From: a virus
Length of the DNA stretch: 43,908 nucleotides
Virus record (IMG/VR): IMGVR_UViG_3300044798_000207
Coordinates: 1 to 43,908 of that record
Direction: 5' to 3' (one strand)
A program made the position numbers and the translations under genes. Shown here piece by piece: positions 16,601-24,487 of this stretch. Under the pieces are notes generated by a model. That model did not search any database. It was given only the letters and a program-made list of their open reading frames with translations, and had not been told where the DNA came from. Every line of letters begins with the position of its first letter. The stretch's first letter is position 1.

Positions 16601-19050
16601 TGGGCGTATTTGATACAGTATTAAGAACACTACAAAAGGTGCGCTGGCCTAATATGATGGCCGCGGCCGATGATGTTTTGGAGGGCGGCGCACGGGAATT
16701 CATGTCCGTGACTGCACCGGAGCTTAAAGCCTTTCGCAACTTTCTTCCCACAGAGGATGTTGGCAACTGGCTTCGAGAAGATTTGCCCAAAGCCGCCAAG
16801 GGAATTGTCTCGACGGCCAAAGGCGCTTTGCATGAATTCATGTCTCCTGATCTCCCCTTAGGGCGCAGTCAGGCTGGCAAGGAAGTGTATAACGTAGCGC
16901 TAAAGGCCGACTTGGATACAAGTTACGCCCGTGCAACGCTGCTCAATCCATTCGACAAACTTGCTCGAAAGGTAACTGAAGAGGGCTCAACCAAAGCTTA
17001 CAGAGCCATGGAGAACCCTTCCTTACTCAATACCCTCTCCAAAGACGAGCGCAATCTTGTCGATCACACCAAGAACAACTTCGACTTTCTGTGGAAATCC
17101 TACATCTACCACACCGTAGGTCGAGACAAGAACGACTTCAACAGAGTCATTCGCATGGCTGACAAAGGCTTAACTCCCGAAGAACTTGAGATTCTACCAG
17201 AGCATTTGCAAGAAGGCTACAGGCTGGCCAAGTCTACCATAAAAGACTACGTTCCTCATACGTGGAAGCGCGAAGATTTGATTCCTATGCTTGAAAACTC
17301 CCGTATGCAGAACGTACTTAAATACCAGAAAACCGAAAGCCCTGAAATCAAGAGTCGGCTGAAGAAGGTCATTGGCGAATATGACGACTCCCTCCGCAAG
17401 CTCAATGGCGGAGATCCCCTTTCCTATGACAACATCCCCAAGGAAGTTCTGTTTCGCCATGGTCTGCTTCGAAAAGGCGCTTTGGGCTATGAAGAAGACC
17501 TTGTGCGTTCCTACCGTTCCTACGTCTATCATTTAACCAAAAAGATGATCGAAGAGCCAGCCTTGAAGCGCATGGCGGAAAGCTACAACGCCCTTCCATT
17601 TGAACAACGCCCCTATGCTAAATGGTTTATTCGAGATTTCGCTGGTTTGAACGCAAAGTCTCCCTTGGATAGAATTGCAGGCGCAATTTCTTCTTTTGAA
17701 TATACGCGAGCACTTGGGTTTAATTTGCGTTCTCCCATAACTAACCTTACCCAACAACTCAACACCTGGGCTGATGCTGGTTTACCTTGGAGCATAAAAG
17801 GCTATGTTAGGGCTTTTACGAAAGAAGGAACTGAGCTTTGGGATAAGTCCAAATTGGCCGTACAAGTTCCCCAGGTTCTTACAGATCAACTTCACCCCGG
17901 AGCGGGCAAGGTAGAGAGGTTTAAAAGAATTGCAGGCACGTTGTTTAACATGGCTGAAATGGCCAACCGCAAGCACGCCTTTTTAACCTACCTCAGCAAG
18001 TACGAAAACAAATTTGGCGCTGGCGCTCCAGAAGCTTTTGAAGAAGCCATTAAGGGTGTGTATAGGACCCAATTTGCCTACGGCCGTGTTGGTATGCCCA
18101 AAGTCCTGCGGACTCCTGTTGGGCGAGTGGCTGGACAGTTTGGTTCTTTTACAATTAAGCAAATGGAGTTCTTGGGTAAGCAAATTAAGGAGCTTCCTGG
18201 AGATATTAAGAATGTTAGTCAGACTTTGTTTTCCCCCGAATTCAGCAAGAAGCGCGGGGAGGAGCTTTGGAAGATTGCTAAAGAAAACCCCTTGAAATTC
18301 ATCCAATGGGCGGGTATGGCGGAGGGCGGAAATGTTCTTATGGGCGACGTATTTGGCATTGATCTAAGCAACGCTCTTGGCTTTGGACTTTCCTTTGGTG
18401 AGGCCCTGGAGAGCTTCCGCTCCATGACCAAGGGCGAGTTCGATGAAATGTGGGCTCATGGCGCCATGGCCTTCTCTCAAGGCTCCGGTATCCTTCCCTC
18501 CGGCCCAGGACCTGGATTGCAGGCAGCGTTTAATATTGGCAAGGCCCTTAAAAGCGGAGAAGGCGTTGGAGAGGCTATTGTAAAAGAGCTTACTCCCGTA
18601 CAATGGACCCGCGTAGAAGACATTTTGGTTAGCATCAAAAATCGCGGTCTGGCCAGAGAAGAAGGCAATGTTCCCATTGGTAAAACCAAGGGCCTTCCTT
18701 TTTCTAAAGACCTCACCGACATCGGCTTCGAGCAGGGCATGGCCCGAACGGTCTCTGAAGCTGTCTTTAAGAGTAAACAGCGCACAGACGTATCAGAAAA
18801 GCAATTCAAACAGAGTCGAATGGACATCCTGGAGAGCAAACGCAAGCGGCTGATTGCTGAAATGATCGCCTCTGGCAAACAAGACCAGGCTCAAACGCTT
18901 ATAGAAAAATACGGTGTCGTTCCTACCCGCGATGCCATTTATGAAGCCGTCCTCCGCCGAACTGTTCCCAAGGGTCGGCGCCCGAAGCAACTTAAAGCCG
19001 ATGAGCGCCAATTGCTCAGGGAACTGCGCAAGGAAGTGGAGGAAGAATGA
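16600..19050 (+). CDS. Large internal/ejection protein (816 aa), LPD38-like C-terminal part
   Basis: 816 residues, mostly helical, the largest gene of the ejection block. Segment YVPHTWKRE (about 211-219) and the region about 400-530 (AEMANRKHAFLTYLSKYENK, then GRVAGQFGSFTIKQMEFLGK) resemble the C-terminal 'large polyvalent protein-associated' domains of giant internal virion proteins. No lytic transglycosylase or protease motif is evident. By analogy to T7 gp15/gp16 it may enter the host envelope during DNA delivery. Overlaps the next start by 4 bases. Confidence 0.55.
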   Translation: MGVFDTVLRTLQKVRWPNMMAAADDVLEGGAREFMSVTAPELKAFRNFLPTEDVGNWLREDLPKAAKGIVSTAKGALHEFMSPDLPLGRSQAGKEVYNVALKADLDTSYARATLLNPFDKLARKVTEEGSTKAYRAMENPSLLNTLSKDERNLVDHTKNNFDFLWKSYIYHTVGRDKNDFNRVIRMADKGLTPEELEILPEHLQEGYRLAKSTIKDYVPHTWKREDLIPMLENSRMQNVLKYQKTESPEIKSRLKKVIGEYDDSLRKLNGGDPLSYDNIPKEVLFRHGLLRKGALGYEEDLVRSYRSYVYHLTKKMIEEPALKRMAESYNALPFEQRPYAKWFIRDFAGLNAKSPLDRIAGAISSFEYTRALGFNLRSPITNLTQQLNTWADAGLPWSIKGYVRAFTKEGTELWDKSKLAVQVPQVLTDQLHPGAGKVERFKRIAGTLFNMAEMANRKHAFLTYLSKYENKFGAGAPEAFEEAIKGVYRTQFAYGRVGMPKVLRTPVGRVAGQFGSFTIKQMEFLGKQIKELPGDIKNVSQTLFSPEFSKKRGEELWKIAKENPLKFIQWAGMAEGGNVLMGDVFGIDLSNALGFGLSFGEALESFRSMTKGEFDEMWAHGAMAFSQGSGILPSGPGPGLQAAFNIGKALKSGEGVGEAIVKELTPVQWTRVEDILVSIKNRGLAREEGNVPIGKTKGLPFSKDLTDIGFEQGMARTVSEAVFKSKQRTDVSEKQFKQSRMDILESKRKRLIAEMIASGKQDQAQTLIEKYGVVPTRDAIYEAVLRRTVPKGRRPKQLKADERQLLRELRKEVEEE

Positions 19051-19289
19051 ATAAGTTCCCAATCACAAAAGATACCTTTGAAGGTTATGACTCAGAAAGT
19101 AAGCTGAATACTATGTTTGATTTAATGCTTGCGCAACACGAATGCTCATGTGAAACCATTGACAAACTTGATAGACTCGAAGTGAAGTACGAGCACAGGA
19201 AGAAATTTGACTCTGCGCTTTCAGGCACTTTGGGGCTTGTGGGCGGAGCCGTTGCAATGGCGTTCAAATACATTTTTGTGGGAAAGTAA
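19047..19289 (+). CDS. Small membrane protein, possible holin-type (80 aa)
   Basis: 80 residues: a charged helical N-terminal half with two close Cys and one C-terminal membrane segment (about 58-77, SGTLGLVGGAVAMAFKYIF). Layout resembles small XhlA-like phage membrane proteins. It lies two genes before the endolysin, so a lysis role is possible, but a better holin candidate exists at 41709..42107. Confidence 0.55.
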   Translation: MNKFPITKDTFEGYDSESKLNTMFDLMLAQHECSCETIDKLDRLEVKYEHRKKFDSALSGTLGLVGGAVAMAFKYIFVGK

Positions 19290-19290
19290 A

Positions 19291-20358
19291 ATGCCCGAAT
19301 TGCCTGGAATCATAGATCCTTCGGTTGGTACTTTTGCGGGAGAATTGCGTGAAGAACCTCAAAGAAGTCACATGGAGGAAGCGATTCGCCGTATCGTTGG
19401 GTACGATGTTCCTCCCATGGATCCTGAGATTCGCAATGCTGTTATGGGATTTGGTCCGGGGCAACTTCCAACTGCCGCGGGGATCTTTACTTCTAACATT
19501 GCCAACGCCGTTCGCAAGGGACTTGCAGAGCACTATCCCTCTACAGGAGGAAGTCGCCATGTTGCTCGGCTAATGGAGATGCTCAAAGAGGTTCCTCAAT
19601 CTGTAATGGACAGGATTGAAAAGTTTACCTTGACTGGAGAGCGGCCAATATACCCAAAGAAAACTGGCGGAACTGCATCTGCCCTTGGGGTTTATCATCC
19701 TATGGGAGAGCGAGAAAGTTTTCGCTGGGGACCTGAAGGAAAACGCGCAGAGGAAGTCAAAACAAAATCTCCGCGTCTCATGCCCGAAGTCGAAGCCCAG
19801 GGAATCGACCTTGCCACAGGACGAACTGGCTCAGATGTAGTTGATACCATTATTCATGAAATTGCAGGTCATGGAGTTGTTGGAGATATTCGCCGGAAGG
19901 TAGGCTGGAAAGGTTCTGAGCAACTTATTGATGTAGCAGGCAAAGATCCTTTTTTTGGTAAGTATCTTAAAGAAGGCAGGGAAGAACCCTTTGCACGCAT
20001 GACCGAAAGCATGCTTCCCGGAGAATATCAAGAACTCATGCAGCCCTATTTCCAGTCCTTAAAAGAATCTCCCGGAACACGCGTAACGGGACTACCCGAA
20101 CGCGAGCGTTTAGACAAAGCCATTCGCCGTGCAAGGGCGCGGGCAGTAAAGGAAAAGGGCGCTTCTAAGACAGCCGAGAAAATTCCCACAGTTGAAGGGC
20201 TCAAGTACAATGGCATCCAAAAGATCCCCGACTACCCCGATCAGTACGTCTTTACGGATAAGCAAACAGGAAGTACATTCTATACTTCCGACAAAACTCC
20301 AGCCAATCTTTTGAAGGAACGAGATAGGGTACGGGCCAAATACGAGGCGGTTGAATGA
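19291..20358 (+). CDS. Putative zinc metalloprotease-like protein (HExxGH)
   Basis: 355 residues; ATG 19291 is chosen over an upstream in-frame start inside the membrane protein gene. Residues 189-194 read HEIAGH, an HExxxH metal-binding motif with the Gly seen in M49-type (HExxGH) peptidases, with E222-region acidic residues downstream that could supply another ligand. The rest is not like known M49 enzymes. Position between the large ejection protein and the endolysin suggests a virion-associated enzyme. Activity unproven. Confidence 0.5.
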   Translation: MPELPGIIDPSVGTFAGELREEPQRSHMEEAIRRIVGYDVPPMDPEIRNAVMGFGPGQLPTAAGIFTSNIANAVRKGLAEHYPSTGGSRHVARLMEMLKEVPQSVMDRIEKFTLTGERPIYPKKTGGTASALGVYHPMGERESFRWGPEGKRAEEVKTKSPRLMPEVEAQGIDLATGRTGSDVVDTIIHEIAGHGVVGDIRRKVGWKGSEQLIDVAGKDPFFGKYLKEGREEPFARMTESMLPGEYQELMQPYFQSLKESPGTRVTGLPERERLDKAIRRARARAVKEKGASKTAEKIPTVEGLKYNGIQKIPDYPDQYVFTDKQTGSTFYTSDKTPANLLKERDRVRAKYEAVE

Positions 20359-20789
20359 TCACATGGACTCACATAATGTTGCATCATAGTCTAACCAAAG
20401 ACACAGCGACGGTTAGCTGGGATGCCATCCGCCGCTATCACATTGAGGTCAATGGTTGGAAGGATATTGGATACCATTTTGGAGTGGAGTTGGTTGGGTC
20501 TTCGTATCAGATACTTCAAGGGCGCAATCTCGCAACTCCAGGAGCACATTGCAAAGAGCAGTCAATGAATCGGTTAGCAATTGGAATCTGTGTTGTGGGG
20601 AACTTCGACCTTGCTCCGCCTCCGCCTGAGCAGCTAATTGCCCTGCGGTCATTGGTGAAGACGTTGATGCAGGAGCATAATATCCCTGTCGAGAACATTG
20701 TCCTTCATCGACAATACGCCACTTACAAATCTTGTCCAGGCAAACTTTTTCCTGTTGCGGAGTTTCTGGCTTCTCTGAATTCAGTTTAA
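20355..20789 (+). CDS. Endolysin: T7 lysozyme-like N-acetylmuramoyl-L-alanine amidase
   Basis: 144 residues, Amidase_2/PGRP fold. It cuts the bond between muramic acid and L-Ala in peptidoglycan. The zinc ligands of this family are visible: H10 (LHHS), H118 (LHRQ) and C127 (KSCPG), with K125 and Y40 (IGYHF) at the catalytic positions known from T7 lysozyme. No signal peptide, so release needs a holin. ATGA overlap with the upstream gene. The 3' 341 bases are antisense to the last early gene (20449..21042). T7 lysozyme also binds RNA polymerase, but no phage RNA polymerase is seen here. Confidence 0.88.
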   Translation: MITWTHIMLHHSLTKDTATVSWDAIRRYHIEVNGWKDIGYHFGVELVGSSYQILQGRNLATPGAHCKEQSMNRLAIGICVVGNFDLAPPPPEQLIALRSLVKTLMQEHNIPVENIVLHRQYATYKSCPGKLFPVAEFLASLNSV

Positions 20790-21042
20790 CCACATCGGGA
20801 TATTTTATTGTGTAATCCCGTTCGCATCCAGGACACCAAACTCTTCCTGTAAGTTTGTTTGCGGATAAAGGAGTTTGACAGACTTCGCAGACGCACACAC
20901 TTTCGATTTTTAATCCCACAGGTTCGTTGTCGAGAATGTTATCAATCCCAGAGGTTATTGCACTACAAACTGGGCACGAAAACAATCCTTCAGTTGACTC
21001 AAATGTGTGCTGACAGTGCCAACACCTTCGCTTAAATATCAT
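20449..21042 (-). CDS. Double zinc-ribbon protein reading into the endolysin gene
   Basis: 197 residues from ATG 21042 (AAGAGGAGGAG site). Residues 1-84 hold two CxxC/CxxC zinc ribbons (CWHC...CPVC and CEVC...CPGC). Residues 85-197 are encoded entirely antisense to the endolysin, and their low-information sequence looks like an accidental extension. The unique part ends almost exactly where the endolysin stops. Either the early message really reads through, or an ancestral stop was lost. A nucleic-acid or RNA-polymerase binding role is possible for the ribbons. Confidence 0.6.
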   Translation of the reverse strand: MIFKRRCWHCQHTFESTEGLFSCPVCSAITSGIDNILDNEPVGLKIESVCVCEVCQTPLSANKLTGRVWCPGCERDYTIKYPDVVKLNSEKPETPQQEKVCLDKICKWRIVDEGQCSRQGYYAPASTSSPMTAGQLAAQAEAEQGRSSPQHRFQLLTDSLTALCNVLLELRDCALEVSDTKTQPTPLQNGIQYPSNH

Positions 21043-21289
21043 GCTTCTTCTCCTCCTCTTTCTTAATCTCCCACGTTGCCGCAGGTGTAAACACCGGGAC
21101 CTCCGATACTGACAAAGCAATAATCTCCCTGTCACTCGGACACTGCTGAATGGCCTCCTGCATAGCCTTAATCAAACTCTCCACAACCAGAATAGCATCA
21201 AACCGCATTATCATCCCCGGATTCTTGATGTCCATGAGTCTTTGCCGCGTTGTGGATTGAACCATAAACCCTAACCTCTTTTCAAACAT
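21032..21289 (-). CDS. Hypothetical protein (85 aa)
   Basis: 85 residues from ATG 21289 with AAAGGAGAATCG ahead. Middle part helical (VVESLIKAMQEAIQQC), charged tail (KKEEEKKHD). Its end overlaps the next start by 11 bases. Not recognised. Confidence 0.55.
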   Translation of the reverse strand: MFEKRLGFMVQSTTRQRLMDIKNPGMIMRFDAILVVESLIKAMQEAIQQCPSDREIIALSVSEVPVFTPAATWEIKKEEEKKHDI

Positions 21290-21303
21290 TCGATTCTCCT
21301 TTC

Positions 21304-21525
21304 TTATTCGGAATAAACTTCTGTGTAAATGTAGATTCCATCTGCTGTTCGACCATCCAATGCGAACTCTCGAATCCTGAATTCGACATTTGCTGCTGGT
21401 TGAATTTTAGGTGGTGGCACTTTAAAATCTGGAAGTAAACCTTTTCGAATTACTCTTAGAGAAGGATCAACTTCCATGTACTGTTGACATCCACACCGCG
21501 TTCTTAATAGTGCTGTTCGTTTCAT
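21304..21525 (-). CDS. Hypothetical protein (73 aa)
   Basis: 73 residues from ATG 21525 (GAAGGAGATACAA). It starts MKRTALLRTRCGCQQYMEV and contains a basic N-terminus, a Pro-rich middle and a beta-type C-terminus. This form resembles small conserved early proteins of tailed phages. It starts in an ATGA overlap with the phosphoesterase stop. Function unknown. Confidence 0.55.
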   Translation of the reverse strand: MKRTALLRTRCGCQQYMEVDPSLRVIRKGLLPDFKVPPPKIQPAANVEFRIREFALDGRTADGIYIYTEVYSE

Positions 21526-22253
21526 TTGTATCTCCTTCCATTCGCCCAGAATTTATTCCTGATAATATAAACCTGTGTCTCCGAAAACTCCTTCGTCTTA
21601 TCGTCCACGTAAGCAAAGTTAAATCCATTAACCCAACGATTGGGGCGGTTCTTCAAGTAACTCGGATTCATTGTACAAAGACACCCACAGGAAGCGCCAG
21701 TATAGAACTGTGATATGTCTACGGGAGAAATGTCCGTGTACCTCTGAACGTCGTGCGTATGTCCATACAAAACCGTTTTGTGCACAGCATGTACAGTCTG
21801 AAAAGCATGATACTTTGTTGTGTAAAGCCCGTGCAAGTAGCAAAGGTGCTCGTTTACGTGGTAGGCTTGATTCACTGGAATGATTTGGATATCTTTAGGC
21901 AAGTTCTCTTCAAGTTCTATGAACCCCCGCAAGTTGGGGTCCGCGTTGGCTGCTTTTCTTAACCAATCTTCGTGATTCCCAACCAAGTATACAATCTTTG
22001 CCTTCGGTGCAGCTTTATGACAAGGCTGCAAGACCGTACGTGTAAGAGCCACGTAATTTTCAGCAAGCGTCCCGCCATCCAAAGCGCGGCTTTGGTCAGT
22101 GACAAAAGCACAAACCGCCGTCCAATCATGAACATCACCTCCAAGTATAATCTCCGTTGGCTTGAAGTCCTGAATAAACTCAAACACAGGACCCAGCGGA
22201 ATGTTGAATGGTACGTGGCAATCGAAAAGGGCCACTATTTTCCTATCACTCAC
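21522..22253 (-). CDS. Calcineurin-like metallophosphoesterase
   Basis: 243 residues from GTG 22253; AAGGAGAACCTAAA gives this start, and upstream in-frame residues belong to the HNH gene. All family motifs are present: DCHVPF (D-x-H), GGDVHDW (GDxxD-like), GNHED and YGHTHD. It binds two metals and hydrolyses phosphomono- or diesters; substrates range from nucleotides to RNA 2',3'-cyclic ends. It follows the HNH gene by a GTGA overlap and shares the operon with an RNA-ligase-like gene, so RNA end repair is one possible role. Confidence 0.8.
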   Translation of the reverse strand: MSDRKIVALFDCHVPFNIPLGPVFEFIQDFKPTEIILGGDVHDWTAVCAFVTDQSRALDGGTLAENYVALTRTVLQPCHKAAPKAKIVYLVGNHEDWLRKAANADPNLRGFIELEENLPKDIQIIPVNQAYHVNEHLCYLHGLYTTKYHAFQTVHAVHKTVLYGHTHDVQRYTDISPVDISQFYTGASCGCLCTMNPSYLKNRPNRWVNGFNFAYVDDKTKEFSETQVYIIRNKFWANGRRYK

Positions 22254-22636
22254 TTTAGGTTCTCCTTTTGATGTGGACAGTAACCAACGTGCCCGAAAGC
22301 AAAGTTGCAGTTCATGCACAACGTTCGATAGCCCGAAGGAAAATTATTCTTTACAAGCCATCTATAAAACGATGTGCCCCTTCCAGCACTTTTAAGTTCC
22401 TGTCGGTGTTTTTTCCCGCCCCCATTTATATGATCTATAGAAAGAAACTCTCTTTTGTTTTCCTTGCAACAAGCACATTCCAGCCCATAATGATTAAATA
22501 CTGCGTCCCGTTGCCTTTGGTGAAATCTATTGGCGCTTGCGCGATTTTCAGCGCGGTGCGTCGCCGCGTATTTTTTATGTTTTGCTTGATATTCTGCTTT
22601 GTGTGCTTGGTAATGTTTGTTGCTATACACACTCAT
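22250..22636 (-). CDS. HNH endonuclease (EndoVII-like)
   Basis: 128 residues. The N-terminal 45 residues are basic and helical (YQAHKAEYQAKHKKYAATHR). The nuclease core has CACC (54-57), LSIDHINGGG with D68-H69, and CMNCN (107-111), the zinc-bound beta-beta-alpha HNH layout of phage free-standing homing nucleases. It lies between the DUF3987 ATPase and the phosphoesterase, overlapping both by 4 bases, as expected of an element well fitted into the operon. Confidence 0.8.
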   Translation of the reverse strand: MSVYSNKHYQAHKAEYQAKHKKYAATHRAENRASANRFHQRQRDAVFNHYGLECACCKENKREFLSIDHINGGGKKHRQELKSAGRGTSFYRWLVKNNFPSGYRTLCMNCNFAFGHVGYCPHQKENLK

Positions 22637-23811
22637 TCTCTCTTCGTTCCTTTCAATCCATAATAAGTTCCAGTTCCCTTAACTTCCTTTCCAATCCTCC
22701 CCTCCACTTCCAAATTATACAAAACCTCCGTCAACTCTTGCGCTCGCATCCTTCCTCCATTCAAGTGCTGCAACTCCGACCTCGACAACCATCTTTCCCT
22801 CCGCGCGAGTTGGTCTACAATCCTTCCTCCATGCACCGCCATTGGAATTTGCCCAAGCAGTCTGTAAGCCTTCACCAAATTTATTTCGATTCGATTAACA
22901 ATTTCCAAACTCATTTCCAGATGGGGTGTCTCCAAAATCAAATCATCCGATTCGGACATAGCCAATAACAAAGTTACCTTCAACAAATTGGTATGCTTCC
23001 TTCCATGCCATCCATCCAACTCAGGGTCCTCCGGGCGGGGATTCCTTTTCTCGTACCACTCCTTGTACCAAATCCGCGCTTCTGGGGACAATCTATAAGC
23101 TTTAGGTTCGTTTGGATTGCAGGAAGCTGCAATTGTTTTCAAGTCTGCAATGAGATTATTTCTGAGAATCGCAGGAGCCTTTGGGTACGCAATCTTTCCT
23201 TTTGGTGTGTCCTGATAAATAATCCAAAGTCTGGGTGCAAATCCTGTTCCGCTTGCCGAAGCGGGAATCAAAGCAGCAAAGTCCGTTGGCGTAGTTCCCA
23301 AAAGCGTTACTATATAAGGGTTGGTTAAAGTAACCGGGCCTTTGCTTGCAGTCCTCTTGGTATAAACTCCCCGCCGCGCAGCATAGAATCTGGTTAAAAA
23401 AGGCACAAGTCCAGAATAGGCTTCATGCTTCGACAGGGCCACGCTCAATTCATCAGCAAAGACAAAGACAGTGGAGTTCCCATAAATGTCTACATTCTCT
23501 TCCCCTTGTAACCACAATCCTGCTTCCGTTATCTTCTCTGACATGGAATCAATACCAGCCAGTCCGGCCTCTTCAATAATTCCCTGCGCTATTTCCGTAG
23601 CTCCACCCTTCCGGCATTCGGCCGTTTTGGCCAGCAAAAGGGTATAGAGGTTCGGAAAGACCTTGTAGTGTTCAAATTCCAAGTATCGAGCGCCGTGTGA
23701 TGCTAATGACAAGCAGGTTAATCCACAAGCAAAATGGAACTCTTCTGGAGCCTCCTGTATCTGAGTATAATCCATATATGTTGACATAAAGCTTGGAGAA
23801 CATAGTCTCAC
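22633..23811 (-). CDS. DUF3987-type ATPase (primase/helicase-associated)
   Basis: 392 residues from GTG 23811 (AGGAGGACTGA ahead). The segment LLLAKTAECRKGGATEIA (about 59-76) matches a degenerate Walker A of DUF3987 proteins (usual '..GsRKSpa'), and TVFVFADELSVAL (about 114-126) fits Walker B with an acidic pair; KGPVTLTNPYIVTLLGTTP is also family-like. The C-terminus looks like a winged helix (RERWLSRSELQHL to the end). DUF3987 proteins act near phage replication genes, probably as helicase or loader. No separate DnaB or primase was recognised, so this may be the replicative motor. Confidence 0.65.
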   Translation of the reverse strand: MRLCSPSFMSTYMDYTQIQEAPEEFHFACGLTCLSLASHGARYLEFEHYKVFPNLYTLLLAKTAECRKGGATEIAQGIIEEAGLAGIDSMSEKITEAGLWLQGEENVDIYGNSTVFVFADELSVALSKHEAYSGLVPFLTRFYAARRGVYTKRTASKGPVTLTNPYIVTLLGTTPTDFAALIPASASGTGFAPRLWIIYQDTPKGKIAYPKAPAILRNNLIADLKTIAASCNPNEPKAYRLSPEARIWYKEWYEKRNPRPEDPELDGWHGRKHTNLLKVTLLLAMSESDDLILETPHLEMSLEIVNRIEINLVKAYRLLGQIPMAVHGGRIVDQLARRERWLSRSELQHLNGGRMRAQELTEVLYNLEVEGRIGKEVKGTGTYYGLKGTKRE

Positions 23812-23821
23812 TCAGTCCTCC

Positions 23822-24487
23822 TTAACCACGAAGAACACCTTCTTCGAATTGCTTTATAGCCGCGCGCAGGGCGGCTTGGGGCGGTTTGCTTTTTGGTTCA
23901 TCATCCTTCTCGATGGTCTTTTTGAACAGGCAATTTCCTGCGGTGTGGTAGATTACGACCCCCTCCGGCTTCATAAACCCCGGCGCTGCATAACTCCCAC
24001 TTCCCTCCAAAGCGCTGAGGGCCAAACTAACCACGTCCCACCCGAAGACTCCCACGGCGATCACAGGAACTACGTGGCAGCAAGCAGGCGGTGGTTTGAA
24101 TTCGGGTTTGGGCAATTTGCACCCGTCTCTTTGCCATGCGCCAATCTTAAACCTCTCAAACATTCCTTCATCCCAGCGGGTTACATTGAAAAGGGAAAAC
24201 CGCTTCTCCTTCAACCCATATCCTCGATTAATCCCCTGTCCCCACCATTCGCCAAAATGTAATCCGGGGCCGAGTTTAAAAAGTTCGGTTTCGTTTTCAT
24301 AGGCCCACTTAGCAAAGCCATGATTATCATTACTTGGTGTAATCCATCGAGAGCGAGAACCTACATTGAATGCAGGATAATCGAGCAAGCTAATGCGAAT
24401 ACAACCATTCGTCCCATCTATCTTCTCCGTCAGGATACAATCCCTGGAGAAGCGCGGAATTTTTGGAAACTCAATGAATTCGTTCAT
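23822..24487 (-). CDS. RNA-ligase-like nucleotidyltransferase
   Basis: 221 residues from ATG 24487 (ATGA overlap with the polymerase stop). Motif I is LTEKIDGTNG with the probable adenylated lysine K22; a motif III-like LFNV, motif IV EGVVIY and motif V LFKKT follow in order, matching the RNA_ligase (T4 Rnl2-type) domain. It would seal RNA ends using ATP; DNA nick sealing cannot be excluded but no BRCT or OB extension is seen. Placed between polymerase and DUF3987 ATPase. Confidence 0.7.
   Translation of the reverse strand: MNEFIEFPKIPRFSRDCILTEKIDGTNGCIRISLLDYPAFNVGSRSRWITPSNDNHGFAKWAYENETELFKLGPGLHFGEWWGQGINRGYGLKEKRFSLFNVTRWDEGMFERFKIGAWQRDGCKLPKPEFKPPPACCHVVPVIAVGVFGWDVVSLALSALEGSGSYAAPGFMKPEGVVIYHTAGNCLFKKTIEKDDEPKSKPPQAALRAAIKQFEEGVLRG

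Noticed and set aside
22268-22663. Plus-strand frames opposite the early genes (for example 131 codons here)
   Set aside because: Antisense shadows of well-supported minus-strand genes with motifs and ribosome sites.
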